Shown piece after piece: positions 8,346 to 17,294 of a stretch of DNA of 64,000 nt; within the stretch, counting starts at the first letter, position 1; each line of letters opens with the position of its first letter. The notes under the pieces were generated by a model. That model saw only the letters and a program-made list of their open reading frames with translations. It was not told the origin of the DNA and ran no database searches. Where the stretch lies: the NCBI RefSeq assembly GCF_020905295.1, contig NZ_JAJJMM010000001.1, positions 5,828,001 to 5,892,000 on the forward strand, in the 5' to 3' direction. The DNA comes from Flavobacterium piscisymbiosum. Lineage in GTDB: Bacteria; Bacteroidota; Bacteroidia; Flavobacteriales; Flavobacteriaceae. The translations under genes were made by a program, and so were the position numbers.

Positions 8346-8771
8346 TTAAGAAAACCATTCAATTTTATTGTCCAAACGAATAAGAAAATCAGCAAATGAT
8401 GTACCAATTTCAGTATTATATTTGCTATTTAAATCGGTAAAAGGCGAAAGAATTACTTTTACATTATCATATGGATCAATTTCAATTCCTATAAATTCTC
8501 CACTTCCATTTGTACCAATTCCTATAGTCCTGTATAATTCTTCAACAATATTATAACTTTTATTCGCTTCAATTATTTCTTCCAGACTCCAAAGTTTTAT
8601 AAACTCAACACCAATAAACTGATCGATTCCAAAATAATTCTCAAGATAAAAAACATAATCTATCGGAAGTCTTAAATTAGAATATGATTCAACATCAGTA
8701 ACTTCCACATAAGATTTTACATTTCTTTTTGGAAACTCATATTTTTCAAATATTTCTTGTAAATATTGCAT
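8346..8771 (-). CDS. SMI1/KNR4 (SUKH) family protein
   Basis: A 141-residue SUKH-superfamily protein. It has the N-terminal helix followed by LRLPIDYVFYLENYFGIDQF (the usual LP.D...FL..-NG region) and then the I-G-T-N-G-S-G-E-F-I-G-I-E strand pair, ending with TSFADFLIRL. SUKH proteins are best known as immunity proteins against polymorphic toxins (Zhang, Iyer and Aravind). No toxin gene is adjacent, so it may be an orphan immunity gene or have a housekeeping role. Confidence 0.75.
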   Translation of the reverse strand: MQYLQEIFEKYEFPKRNVKSYVEVTDVESYSNLRLPIDYVFYLENYFGIDQFIGVEFIKLWSLEEIIEANKSYNIVEELYRTIGIGTNGSGEFIGIEIDPYDNVKVILSPFTDLNSKYNTEIGTSFADFLIRLDNKIEWFS

Positions 8772-8806
8772 AGGATAAGTTTATAGGATTGGCGTAAATC
8801 AAAATA

Positions 8807-9511
8807 CTAAAATTCTGCTTTCATTCTTTTGTACTTCGATTGATTGAGTAATTGTCGGTCATTATTCAGAACATTTACAGTAATAAATTCTTTGTCCAAT
8901 TGAGATTCAAAAAGCAGCTCTTTCTCTTTTATGGCTTTTTCGCTCAATAAATTGATATGAATAAAACTTTCTTTTATTTCAATTTTAAACTGAACCGGAA
9001 ATGGCAAATTATTTTTTATTCGTAAATCTTTATAACCATATACAATCGTTGCATCACAACCTAAGGGCGCAAATCTTGTTTCATTGGTATAAATATCAAC
9101 AGAATGATTGTGTCTTTCTAAAATTTCTAAACCGGCAATTAAACTAATCTGGTATATAATTCCCGATACCTGACACATGCCGCCTCCATTCTCTTCTACT
9201 AATTGACCGTTTACCAAAGTTCTGCTTTTCTTAAAATCCTGATTTGGATTTCCTACCACTTTAAAAAAAGAAAAAATTTGATTTGGCTCAAGAACATATC
9301 TGTTAATCCTTTTTGAAGCCAGCAGAATATTGTGCAACTTATTATCAAAAGTCTGACTGGATTTTATTTCCTGTGTTAATGTTATCGCATAACGAAAGGT
9401 AAAATCGTTTTGGCATTTTTTAGAAAACCGGAACAAATCTTTGGTCCATAAATCCTTTTTAAATCTAAGCAATAACTTAAGGCTAATTTTGAGTGGTTTC
9501 AACATATTCAT
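8807..9511 (-). CDS. VanW-family protein
   Basis: A 234-residue VanW-like protein. The signature is unmistakable: N-G-G-G-M-C-Q-V-S-G (about 108-119), then IAGLEILERHNHSVDIY and the GCDATIVYG strand. VanW is found in some vancomycin-resistance clusters, but its biochemistry is unknown and most homologues occur outside resistance loci, as here. There is no obvious signal peptide; a basic N-terminus (K-rich) comes first. Its start overlaps the stop of the upstream methyltransferase by 4 bp, so both genes are translated from one leftward mRNA. Confidence 0.85.
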   Translation of the reverse strand: MNMLKPLKISLKLLLRFKKDLWTKDLFRFSKKCQNDFTFRYAITLTQEIKSSQTFDNKLHNILLASKRINRYVLEPNQIFSFFKVVGNPNQDFKKSRTLVNGQLVEENGGGMCQVSGIIYQISLIAGLEILERHNHSVDIYTNETRFAPLGCDATIVYGYKDLRIKNNLPFPVQFKIEIKESFIHINLLSEKAIKEKELLFESQLDKEFITVNVLNNDRQLLNQSKYKRMKAEF

Positions 9512-10170
9512 TTCTTCTCTAATTCGATGATTAAATAAGAACTATACTCTTTTAGGAATGAATTAGCTAAAAAAGAATCGAGTTTTATCAAAGGCTTTCG
9601 GCAAAATTCAGGAAATCGATGTATGGGAAAAAACAAAAAACCAAATGTTCTTTTAATCTTAAAATTGGGATTTTCTTTAAAATCCCCGATACTTAAACTA
9701 AAGGCTCCGTGCCAATTATTTTTTTTATATCCAAGCAAATTTCTTCGTTTTCGCGATGGAATATCAAAAATAATTCTGCCATTGTTTTTTAAAATTCGTT
9801 TTGATTCTTCTAAAACCTGATTGATTTTATCCTGATCCAGATGCATAAAAAAATGAAAACTAATAATGGTATCTACAGAATTATCCTGTAAAGTTATTTG
9901 ATGAGCTTCGTTTTGTAAAAATGTTTTTTCAGGAAACTTCCTTCTTGCCATTTCGATCATTTCAGCGCTTGCATCAACTCCAATAGAAGCATAATTTAAA
10001 AGTCTGCCAGTACCGCAGGCTAAATCAAGAATTTGCTCGTTTTTATTGGTTAATAACCTATCAAGAATATTTCGTTCCTGAGAGTCAATAAATCTTCCGT
10101 AAGAATTATCAAATCTATTCTGATCATAAGTACTTGCCAGATCATTATAGTAATTTACAATTTCGCTCAT
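9508..10170 (-). CDS. Class I SAM-dependent methyltransferase
   Basis: A 220-residue methyltransferase. Motif I is ILDLACGTGRLLNYA (about 47-61), followed by GVDASAEMIEMARRKFP (motif II region) and DTIISFHFFMHLD (post-II). These define the SAM pocket of the UbiE/Methyltransf_11 type. The substrate-recognition C-terminus includes a hydrophobic FGFLFFPIHRFPEF stretch, suggesting a lipophilic substrate or membrane contact (inference). It overlaps the VanW gene by 4 bp, suggesting coupled translation and a shared process. Confidence 0.85.
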   Translation of the reverse strand: MSEIVNYYNDLASTYDQNRFDNSYGRFIDSQERNILDRLLTNKNEQILDLACGTGRLLNYASIGVDASAEMIEMARRKFPEKTFLQNEAHQITLQDNSVDTIISFHFFMHLDQDKINQVLEESKRILKNNGRIIFDIPSRKRRNLLGYKKNNWHGAFSLSIGDFKENPNFKIKRTFGFLFFPIHRFPEFCRKPLIKLDSFLANSFLKEYSSYLIIELEKK

Positions 10171-10226
10171 TTTTAATTTTTAAGACAAAATCAAAAATAA
10201 TAAAAATCTTACTCGAAAAACATTTT

Positions 10227-12374
10227 TTATCCTTTCTTCAGAATATTCCCTAAACCACGGCCAATTTGCTCAATGGCTTCAAGACCTTTGGTTAATGGCG
10301 TAGCAGTAAAATCTTCGTAGGCATCCATAGAAGTTCCTTTGCGATCGTCTTGCGCATATACCAGAATCAGATTGTTATCATCAAATGATTTTTCGAATTT
10401 CTGAGGTAGTTTATCAAAAATTGACTGGTACGAAACAGAACCTTTTCTAGAAAGATTAAAAACAATCAAATCGTTTGGTTTTATTTCATCAGAAATCGAT
10501 TCAAAATCATCCCAATCCATAATACTTTTAAAACCTAATTTTGCATTCAGTTTCAAATTAGCAGCAATTTGCTGAATCGTTTGATGTGTTTTATATTCGG
10601 CATAAATTATAATCGGAATACTTAATTCCTGCGATAATCGGCAGATTTTCTGTAATAACAAATGAAATCCAACTCCTCTTTCAGAAAATGGCGGGCAGAT
10701 AAAAACCAGTCTTTTTTCTTCTATAAAAGTCTTTTGAAATCTACAAATAAATAAACTTTTGTCGACGTTATTGATAATCGAATCTACGTTTTCTCCAAAA
10801 ATTTTATCAAGGAATCCTGTTTTTCTAGGCCAACCCACGATCACAATATCCGACATGATTTCTTTCGAAGTTCTGGCAATTCCGCTGGCAGGATTATGGT
10901 CAATTCTGGCAATTGTATTTATTTTTACTTCTGAAGCCGACGCCTGAATGACGAATTTATCAACTGCTTTTCGATACTTTAAAATATTTTTTTCGGCCTG
11001 ATCATTATTAGGAACGATCGTTAACAAAGTTACTGGATTAGATGATTTTTTATCTTTAATTAAAAGTGCAAAATCTAATAAAGTGGCTGTCGCCGAAGTT
11101 TTTGCTAACGGAATTAAAATGTGTTCGTCTAAAATTTGATCGCTATGCGCATCTTCATGAGAAACTTCTTCCTCGCAAATTGCTATTTTTTTGGCTGCTT
11201 TTTCAGTGGCAAAAGAAGCTACAATACAAGTAATTAATATTAAAATAATAGTTCCGTTTAAGATATTTTCATCCAGAATTTTCGCTTTAAATCCCACTAA
11301 AATAACCGCCAACGTTGCAGCGGCATGTGCACTGCTTAACCCGAAGATCAGTTGTCTTTCTGTTCGGGTATATTTAAAAACAATCTGGGTAAAAAATGCT
11401 GCCGTCCATTTCCCGAAAATCGCCACAACACTCAAAGTTCCGGCAACAATTAATGCCGTTGGTCCGCTAAGAATTACGCTGATATCAACCAACATTCCCA
11501 CCGAAATCAGGAAAAACGGAATGAACAATGAATTGCCGATAAACTCAATTCTGTTCATCAATGCAGACGAATGCGGAATTAAGGGATTCAAAGCCAAACC
11601 TGCAACGAACGCACCAATAATAGGCTCTACTCCTGCTACTTCGGCCAAAAATGCTGCAAAGAAAACTACAGAAAGTACAAAGATATAATGAGCATGTTTT
11701 TCACTTTCTAATTTCTTAAAGAACCATTTAGCAATTCTTGGAATCACCAAAAACATAATAGCAGAGAAAATGGCCAATGAAACCGTTAGTTTTATCCAGA
11801 AAGCCTGATTCAGATTACCTTGGCTACTTCCCATAATAACGGCCAGAATAATCAAAACGGCAGTATCTGTTAATATCGTTCCTCCTACTGTTATGGCAAC
11901 AGCCTGATTTTTTGCAATCCCTAATTTACTTACAATTGGGTAAGCTACCAGCGTGTGCGTGGCAAACATACTTGCGGTCAGGAAACTGGCATTAAAATCA
12001 TATTGCAGTAAATAATAACAAACCGGAAACCCAATGGTTAAAGGGAAAATAAAGGTAAAGAAACCGAATAATAAGCTCTTATTTCTATTGGCTTTAAACT
12101 CATTCATGTCGAGTTCAAGGCCGGCAATAAACATAATATATAAAAGTCCGATTGTCGAAAACAAATCTACGGCTGAGTTTTTAGCCAGAATATTAAGTCC
12201 GTGTGGTCCAATGATTACACCGGAAATAATAAGTCCGATAATTCCTGGAATGTTTATTTTTTTAAGTAAAATAGGCGACAAGAGAATAATGAAAAGTATT
12301 AACGAGAAAATCAATACTGGGTTGCTAAGCGGTAATTCGAATTCTTGTAAAAAATGCTTGAAAAATTCTATCAT
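10227..12374 (-). CDS. CPA2-type cation:proton antiporter with USP-like C-terminus
   Basis: A 715-residue Na+(K+)/H+ antiporter of the CPA2 (KefB/NapA-like) family. About 12-13 membrane segments cover residues 15-390, including GLIISGVIIGPHGLNIL and the TDTAVLIILAVIMG and PIIGAFVAGLALNP segments where the ion-binding Asp residues of the family sit. The remaining 300 residues form a cytoplasmic region with two alpha/beta universal-stress-protein-like lobes (LLDFALLIKDKKSSNPVTLL... and RLVFICPPFSERG...). No RCK/TrkA-N Rossmann domain is visible, which sets it apart from Kef. It probably serves pH or cation homeostasis and is monocistronic. Confidence 0.88.
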   Translation of the reverse strand: MIEFFKHFLQEFELPLSNPVLIFSLILFIILLSPILLKKINIPGIIGLIISGVIIGPHGLNILAKNSAVDLFSTIGLLYIMFIAGLELDMNEFKANRNKSLLFGFFTFIFPLTIGFPVCYYLLQYDFNASFLTASMFATHTLVAYPIVSKLGIAKNQAVAITVGGTILTDTAVLIILAVIMGSSQGNLNQAFWIKLTVSLAIFSAIMFLVIPRIAKWFFKKLESEKHAHYIFVLSVVFFAAFLAEVAGVEPIIGAFVAGLALNPLIPHSSALMNRIEFIGNSLFIPFFLISVGMLVDISVILSGPTALIVAGTLSVVAIFGKWTAAFFTQIVFKYTRTERQLIFGLSSAHAAATLAVILVGFKAKILDENILNGTIILILITCIVASFATEKAAKKIAICEEEVSHEDAHSDQILDEHILIPLAKTSATATLLDFALLIKDKKSSNPVTLLTIVPNNDQAEKNILKYRKAVDKFVIQASASEVKINTIARIDHNPASGIARTSKEIMSDIVIVGWPRKTGFLDKIFGENVDSIINNVDKSLFICRFQKTFIEEKRLVFICPPFSERGVGFHLLLQKICRLSQELSIPIIIYAEYKTHQTIQQIAANLKLNAKLGFKSIMDWDDFESISDEIKPNDLIVFNLSRKGSVSYQSIFDKLPQKFEKSFDDNNLILVYAQDDRKGTSMDAYEDFTATPLTKGLEAIEQIGRGLGNILKKG

Positions 12375-12691
12375 AATGTAATTTTATCTTCTTTGTGGTA
12401 TTTTAATTTTTCGCAAACAGAGGTGTTCAAATTAAAATGAAATCTCAGAAGTTATGGTTACCGATTTCTTTTTAGACCAAAAAAACCGGATTCTTTAGTG
12501 ATTGTTTCATTACAAAAATACCTAAAAAAAACACCAACTTTTCACGAAAACCACATATTAAGCAATAAATTTTGTTTCGTTGCCAAATTATTAATATTTA
12601 ATATTTTTTTTAACAAAACTGCAACATTAACAAACGAAAATAAAACTTCATTGCATTATTCAATTATCTTTGTCTTAATAAATATTGCACA
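12375..12691. other. Divergent intergenic region, antiporter / sdaA
   Basis: 317 bp separate two divergent genes. The sequence is AT-rich with no convincing small gene. An 87-codon frame at 12498-12761 overlaps the start of the serine dehydratase gene in another frame and has no coding features. The only element I would point to is the possible -7 box at 12665-12672. Confidence 0.5.
12665..12672 (+). promoter_or_regulatory. Possible -7 promoter element for sdaA
   Basis: TATCTTTG fits the Bacteroidota -7 consensus TAnnTTTG and lies 19 bp before the start codon of the serine dehydratase gene. No TTG is found at 19-21 bp upstream, so the -33 part is missing and the assignment is weak. Confidence 0.35.
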
Positions 12692-14119
12692 ATGGAAGAA
12701 TGTATCTCTGTTTTTGATATGCTTAAAATTGGCGTTGGCCCCTCAAGTTCTCATACTTTAGGGCCTTGGAGAGCCGCTGAACGTTTTTTAGAAGAGTTAA
12801 AAGACGAATCAATTTTAGACCAGATTAAACGTGTAAAAGTCGATTTATACGGATCACTTTCTTTAACCGGAAAAGGTCACGCCACAGATTTATCTGTTAT
12901 GCTGGGTTTAAGCGGGCAGGATCCCGAATATATTCCGGTTGATAATATTGCCGGAATCATTAAAACGATCGAAGACAACAACGAGATTATTCTGGCGAAT
13001 GAATATAAAATCCCGTTTTATTTTCTGCAGGATATTGTTTTCAATAAAGAGTTTCTTCCTTTTCATGCCAACGGACTAAAATTTACAGCTTATAAAGAGG
13101 ATGATTCTGAATATGAATCTACTTTTTATTCTATAGGTGGAGGTTTTGTGGTGAAAGAAGAACGCACCAATGCCAAAATCAAAGAAGTTATAAAATGTGC
13201 TTTCCCATTCCCTATTCAAAATGCGGTTGAGCTTTTAAATTATACGGTTTCAGAGAACAAATCTATTTCGGAAATTGTTTATGAAAACGAAAAATCGATG
13301 CGTCCGGAAGCAGAAATTCATTCCGAATTAATGCGTATCTGGAACACGATGTTAGAATGTATGTACATTGGCTGTCATACCGGAGGAATTCTCCCGGGCG
13401 GACTAAACGTTCGCAGAAGGGCTTTTGACATGCACCAAAACTTAATAGGTTTATCAAATTATTCCAATCCGCAAACGTGGCTGGAAGAAATCAGAAAAAC
13501 CGAAGTAAAATTTCGTCAGATCCTAAAATGGGTAAGTTGTTTTGCACTTGCCGTGAATGAAGTAAATGCTTCTTTAGGCCGCGTGGTTACAGCTCCTACA
13601 AACGGAAGCGCTGGTGTAATTCCGGCGGTTTTAATGTATTATCTGGTTATTGAAAATCATGATGCAGGCGAAAAAGAAATCAAACAATTCCTGATGGTTG
13701 CCGGAGAAATTGGAAGTATCTTCAAGAAAGGTTCTACAATCTCGGCTGCTATGGGCGGTTGCCAGGCCGAAATCGGTGTTTCGTCATCTATGGCTGCTGC
13801 AGCTCTTTGCGAATTAATGGGCGGAACTCCTGCTCAGGTTTTAATGGCTGCCGAAATCGCTATGGAACATCACCTTGGTTTAACCTGCGACCCAATTGGT
13901 GGTTTGGTTCAGATTCCGTGTATCGAAAGAAATACTATGGGTGCCATAAAAGCAATAAATGCTGCCGAATTAGCCCTTGAAACTGATTCTAAAAACGCAA
14001 AAGTACCACTTGATAAAGTAATCAATACGATGTGGCAAACGGCAAAAGACATGAACTCTAAATACAAAGAAACCTCCGAAGGCGGATTGGCAATTGCTGT
14101 AAATATGGCTGATTGTTAA
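12692..14119 (+). CDS. sdaA: L-serine ammonia-lyase (serine dehydratase), single-chain
   Basis: A 475-residue iron-sulfur L-serine dehydratase that converts L-serine to pyruvate and ammonia. The N-terminal beta domain has [20 protein letters not shown] (the diagnostic GPSSSHT box). The alpha domain carries [50 protein letters not shown] and [17 protein letters not shown]. Conserved Cys residues near MLECMYIGC, the GGCQAE box and TCDP are the expected [4Fe-4S] ligands. Length and fusion of the two domains match the single-subunit SdaA/SdaB form. It is monocistronic. Confidence 0.95.
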   Translation: MEECISVFDMLKIGVGPSSSHTLGPWRAAERFLEELKDESILDQIKRVKVDLYGSLSLTGKGHATDLSVMLGLSGQDPEYIPVDNIAGIIKTIEDNNEIILANEYKIPFYFLQDIVFNKEFLPFHANGLKFTAYKEDDSEYESTFYSIGGGFVVKEERTNAKIKEVIKCAFPFPIQNAVELLNYTVSENKSISEIVYENEKSMRPEAEIHSELMRIWNTMLECMYIGCHTGGILPGGLNVRRRAFDMHQNLIGLSNYSNPQTWLEEIRKTEVKFRQILKWVSCFALAVNEVNASLGRVVTAPTNGSAGVIPAVLMYYLVIENHDAGEKEIKQFLMVAGEIGSIFKKGSTISAAMGGCQAEIGVSSSMAAAALCELMGGTPAQVLMAAEIAMEHHLGLTCDPIGGLVQIPCIERNTMGAIKAINAAELALETDSKNAKVPLDKVINTMWQTAKDMNSKYKETSEGGLAIAVNMADC

Positions 14120-14129
14120 ATAATAAAGG

Positions 14130-14216
14130 TTGCCACGAATTTCACTAATTTTCGCGAATTAATATTTAGCTTCTTTGCGCATTAAAAAATTTATGAAATT
14201 CGTGAAATTCGTGGCA
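14130..14216. repeat. Inverted repeat, TTGCCACGAATTTC type
   Basis: Left arm 14130-14153 (TTGCCACGAATTTCACTAAT...) is complementary, with a few mismatches, to right arm 14194-14216 (...AATTCGTGGCAA). It sits between the serine dehydratase gene and the next gene and has no T-run on the plus strand. Confidence 0.6.
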
Positions 14217-14241
14217 AAAAACTCTTCCAAAATATATTTTC

Positions 14242-15441
14242 ATGAAAAAATATTACTTTCTTTTAGCCTTATTATTTTCGTCCCTTTTAATAAATGCTCA
14301 GGAACGTTATTTCCTTAATTCGGATACGCGTTTGTATACTTCCGCAAGTACTTCTGCTGAGTTTTTGGGTTATTTTAAATATGGTGCCGAAATACAATTA
14401 TTATCCGAAAGCAAAAATGGCTGGTACAAAGTAAAAGCCGATAATTTATCTGAAGGTTATATTCCGGAGCAATATGTTGCAACACGATTAAATGCCAAAG
14501 ATGTTAAAGTAAGAGACAACGAAAATCCTATTTTAGAAGGCGGAGACAATTATTATGGTGGTAATCACCTTTTTGTTTTGGTTGCAGGTTTAAAGGCGCG
14601 TGCACAACCCGATAAAAATTCAAAAATTAGAGAAATTTTATTTGTTGGTGATCCTGTAGCCATTAATTATCTCCCAAAAAATGAAGACGAATGGGTAAAT
14701 ATTAGTGGTCAATTTAGCGACGAATATGCCAGGTTTACGCTAAGAAAGTTTGTTGGCAAAAGACCTGATTTTAATACCTTATTAAAAGATTTCGACAAAC
14801 TCGATGTCAATAATGTTACAGAACGTAAAATTGTAGGCGAACGACTAGTTCAACTCGCCTGGAATAGCGACAATACTAAACTAATCCCCGCTTATCAAAG
14901 ATATTATGAGGTCGTAAAACAATTAAATGATCCTAAACTTATTGATGATACCGAGTTGAATATGGCTATAGCCAAAGGATTAGTAAAGCATAAAAAACAG
15001 GAAGAAATTACGGCCTTTACCAAAAAATCAGAATTTGTGGTAAAAGGCTTAAAAACCAAATCATTATTTTTTACTCAAAAAGAGTTAATAAATACATTGG
15101 GCAATCCGGTAAAAAAAGCCACAATAAGCGATGAATGTGGTTTATATATCAGCGAACTTTTTTATTATTATCCGGATTTAGAAGCTTCTGTAGATGAAAA
15201 AGAAAACAAAGTAGAGGTCATAAAGATTTTCATCAATCAAACCAACAAACTTGTTTTCAATGTCAATGCGGCATTAGACAGCTCATTAACCGAAAAAAAC
15301 TTTATCGAAAAATACGGTACTTATATTGGGGCGTCAATAAAAAACCCACATTCATACTCTATACCGTTAGAAGACAGCCATTTTGAAATAGAATTTAAAG
15401 ATGGAAAGTTATTTGCCATCGAAATAATCTACTATTGCTGA
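14242..15441 (+). CDS. Exported SH3-domain protein
   Basis: A 399-residue exported protein. The signal peptide covers about residues 1-20 (cleavage likely after INAQ). It is followed by a bacterial SH3 (SH3_3) domain at about 22-85 with LYTSASTSAEFLGYF, GWYKVKA and GYIPEQYV, and a likely second SH3-like copy near LKARAQPDKNSKI...EWVNI (about 115-160). The rest (about 170-399) is unclassified alpha/beta sequence without a visible catalytic motif. SH3 domains of this kind bind peptidoglycan or cell-surface polymers, suggesting a periplasmic or surface role. Confidence 0.75.
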   Translation: MKKYYFLLALLFSSLLINAQERYFLNSDTRLYTSASTSAEFLGYFKYGAEIQLLSESKNGWYKVKADNLSEGYIPEQYVATRLNAKDVKVRDNENPILEGGDNYYGGNHLFVLVAGLKARAQPDKNSKIREILFVGDPVAINYLPKNEDEWVNISGQFSDEYARFTLRKFVGKRPDFNTLLKDFDKLDVNNVTERKIVGERLVQLAWNSDNTKLIPAYQRYYEVVKQLNDPKLIDDTELNMAIAKGLVKHKKQEEITAFTKKSEFVVKGLKTKSLFFTQKELINTLGNPVKKATISDECGLYISELFYYYPDLEASVDEKENKVEVIKIFINQTNKLVFNVNAALDSSLTEKNFIEKYGTYIGASIKNPHSYSIPLEDSHFEIEFKDGKLFAIEIIYYC

Positions 15442-15490
15442 TTTCAATCTATAATTATTCAATACTTTTACATCTTCAAAAAAAAATAAA

Positions 15491-16309
15491 ATGTCAGTAG
15501 CAAAAAAAGATTATAAAAGAATCACAACAAAGTCATTGATCGAAATGAAAAGCAACGGAGAAAAAATCTCTATGCTTACGGCTTACGATTTTACAATGGC
15601 TAAAATTGTTGACACCGCAGGAGTCGATGTGATTTTAGTGGGCGATTCAGCATCAAATGTTATGGCGGGTCACGAAACGACATTGCCAATTACTTTAGAT
15701 CAAATGATATATCATGCTTCATCTGTAGTTCGCGCTGTAGAGAGAGCATTAGTTGTAGTAGATTTACCTTTTGGAAGTTACCAGTCTGACCCAAAAGAAG
15801 CTTTGCGTTCTGCTATTCGAATCATGAAAGAAAGTGGCGGTCACGCTGTGAAACTGGAAGGAGGAAAAGAAATTAAAGAATCTATCAAAAAAATATTAAA
15901 CGCAGGAATTCCGGTTATGGGACATTTGGGTTTAACTCCTCAATCGATCTACAAATTCGGGACTTACAGCGTTCGCGCCAAAGAAGATCAGGAAGCCGAA
16001 AAACTAATCGAAGATGCCAAATTGCTTGAAAAAGTAGGTTGTTTTGCTGTTGTTCTAGAAAAAATCCCAGCCGATTTAGCTAAAAAAGTAGCCGAAAGTA
16101 TTTCGATTCCGGTTATTGGTATCGGTGCCGGAGGTGGCGTTGACGGACAAGTTTTGGTGATTCACGATATGTTAGGAATGAACAATGAATTCAGCCCGCG
16201 TTTCTTACGTCGCTATTTAAATTTATACGAAGAAATGACAAAAGCAATTGGTCAATATGCCGCTGATGTTAAATCAAGTGATTTTCCTAACTCTGGGGAG
16301 CAATATTAA
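15491..16309 (+). CDS. panB: 3-methyl-2-oxobutanoate hydroxymethyltransferase
   Basis: A 272-residue PanB, first step of pantothenate (CoA) synthesis: it transfers a hydroxymethyl group from 5,10-methylene-tetrahydrofolate to alpha-ketoisovalerate. Signatures include [30 protein letters not shown] (metal-binding Asp), [35 protein letters not shown] and [18 protein letters not shown]. Full length for the family (about 264-275). The other pan genes are not in the window; the downstream RluA gene is separated by a hairpin repeat. Confidence 0.97.
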   Translation: MSVAKKDYKRITTKSLIEMKSNGEKISMLTAYDFTMAKIVDTAGVDVILVGDSASNVMAGHETTLPITLDQMIYHASSVVRAVERALVVVDLPFGSYQSDPKEALRSAIRIMKESGGHAVKLEGGKEIKESIKKILNAGIPVMGHLGLTPQSIYKFGTYSVRAKEDQEAEKLIEDAKLLEKVGCFAVVLEKIPADLAKKVAESISIPVIGIGAGGGVDGQVLVIHDMLGMNNEFSPRFLRRYLNLYEEMTKAIGQYAADVKSSDFPNSGEQY

Positions 16310-16396
16310 TTTTTTTTAAGGTACTAAGGTTCTAAGTTGCTAAGGTTTCTTTTTTAGGGACAAAGGTTCAAAGGTTTCTTAATTTTACCATTATTT

Positions 16397-16459
16397 CTCG
16401 CAAAGACGCAAAGTCACAAAGAACCAAATTTTAACTTTGCGCTTTTGCGTCTTTGCGAG
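16397..16459. repeat. Hairpin repeat CTCGCAAAGACGCAAAG
   Basis: Arms 16397-16421 and 16435-16459 are 25 nt long and nearly complementary, with a 13-nt loop. A short run of TAAGGT words precedes it (16320-16375). It lies upstream of the RluA-family gene, and the in-frame TTG at 16445 falls inside the right arm, so the real start is further down. Confidence 0.7.
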
Positions 16460-16528
16460 AGATTAAAACGCTACGGTGCTCAATCTAAAATCAGATATCT
16501 AAAATCTAAAATTACACACAAGTCTAGT

Positions 16529-17218
16529 ATGAAAATCGTTTCAGATAAAAATAATCTCCAGGTTCTACACGAAGACAACCATATTATTGTGGTTAATAAA
16601 CGCGTGGGCGATATTGTGCAAGGTGATAAAACAGGCGATAAACCTTTATCTGATGTTGTAAAAGAATACATTAAAGACAAATACAATAAACCTGGTGATG
16701 TATTTTTGGGCGTAATTCATCGTTTAGATCGTCCTACAACCGGAATTGTGGTTTTTGCCAGAACTAGCAAAGCATTAACGAGAATGAACGAAATGTTCAG
16801 CAATCGTGAAACTCAAAAAACATATTGGGCAGTTGTGAAGAATAAACATCAGGAAACAAGTGCCAAATTGGTTCATTATCTTAAAAGAAACGAAAAAAAC
16901 AATACTTCAAAAGCACATTTAAAAGAAGTTCCGGATAGTAAACTGGCTAGTTTAGATTATACTGTTTTTAAAGAATTACAAAATTATGTAGCTCTTGAAA
17001 TCAATTTGCATACAGGTCGCCATCATCAAATTAGGGCTCAATTAGCTGCTATTGGATCACCGATTAAAGGCGATTTAAAATATGGTTTTGACCGAAGCAA
17101 TCCTGATGGAGGAATTCATCTTCATGCCAGAAAATTGGTTTTCATTCATCCTGTTTCTAAAGAAAATATAACAATTACAGCGCCAACTCCCGATGAAACT
17201 ATTTGGAACGCCCTTTGA
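16529..17218 (+). CDS. RluA-family RNA pseudouridine synthase
   Basis: A 229-residue pseudouridine synthase of the RluA/RluC/RluD family. I use ATG 16529 because the upstream frame from 16445 is repeat sequence. The catalytic loop is HRLDRPTTGIVVFAR with Asp67. Other family marks are VLHEDNHIIVVNKRVG near the start, KTYWAVV, ALEINLHTGRHHQIRAQLA (motif III) and GIHLHARKLVF. No N-terminal S4 domain is present, so it resembles the short TruC/RluA types. The exact target (tRNA or rRNA) cannot be decided. Confidence 0.9.
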   Translation: MKIVSDKNNLQVLHEDNHIIVVNKRVGDIVQGDKTGDKPLSDVVKEYIKDKYNKPGDVFLGVIHRLDRPTTGIVVFARTSKALTRMNEMFSNRETQKTYWAVVKNKHQETSAKLVHYLKRNEKNNTSKAHLKEVPDSKLASLDYTVFKELQNYVALEINLHTGRHHQIRAQLAAIGSPIKGDLKYGFDRSNPDGGIHLHARKLVFIHPVSKENITITAPTPDETIWNAL

Positions 17219-17294
17219 TTTTATGATACAATTGTTAATTTTTTAATTTTTATCGATTAACTTGCATAGTCAAAAATCAAGTGAAATCATAAAA

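Noticed and set aside
11191..11688. Plus-strand frame of 165 codons
   Set aside because: It lies fully inside the antiporter gene on the other strand, whose membrane helices create an open antisense frame; no family features.
12498..12761. Plus-strand frame of 87 codons before the serine dehydratase gene
   Set aside because: AT-rich spacer sequence that overlaps the sdaA start in another frame; no coding sign.
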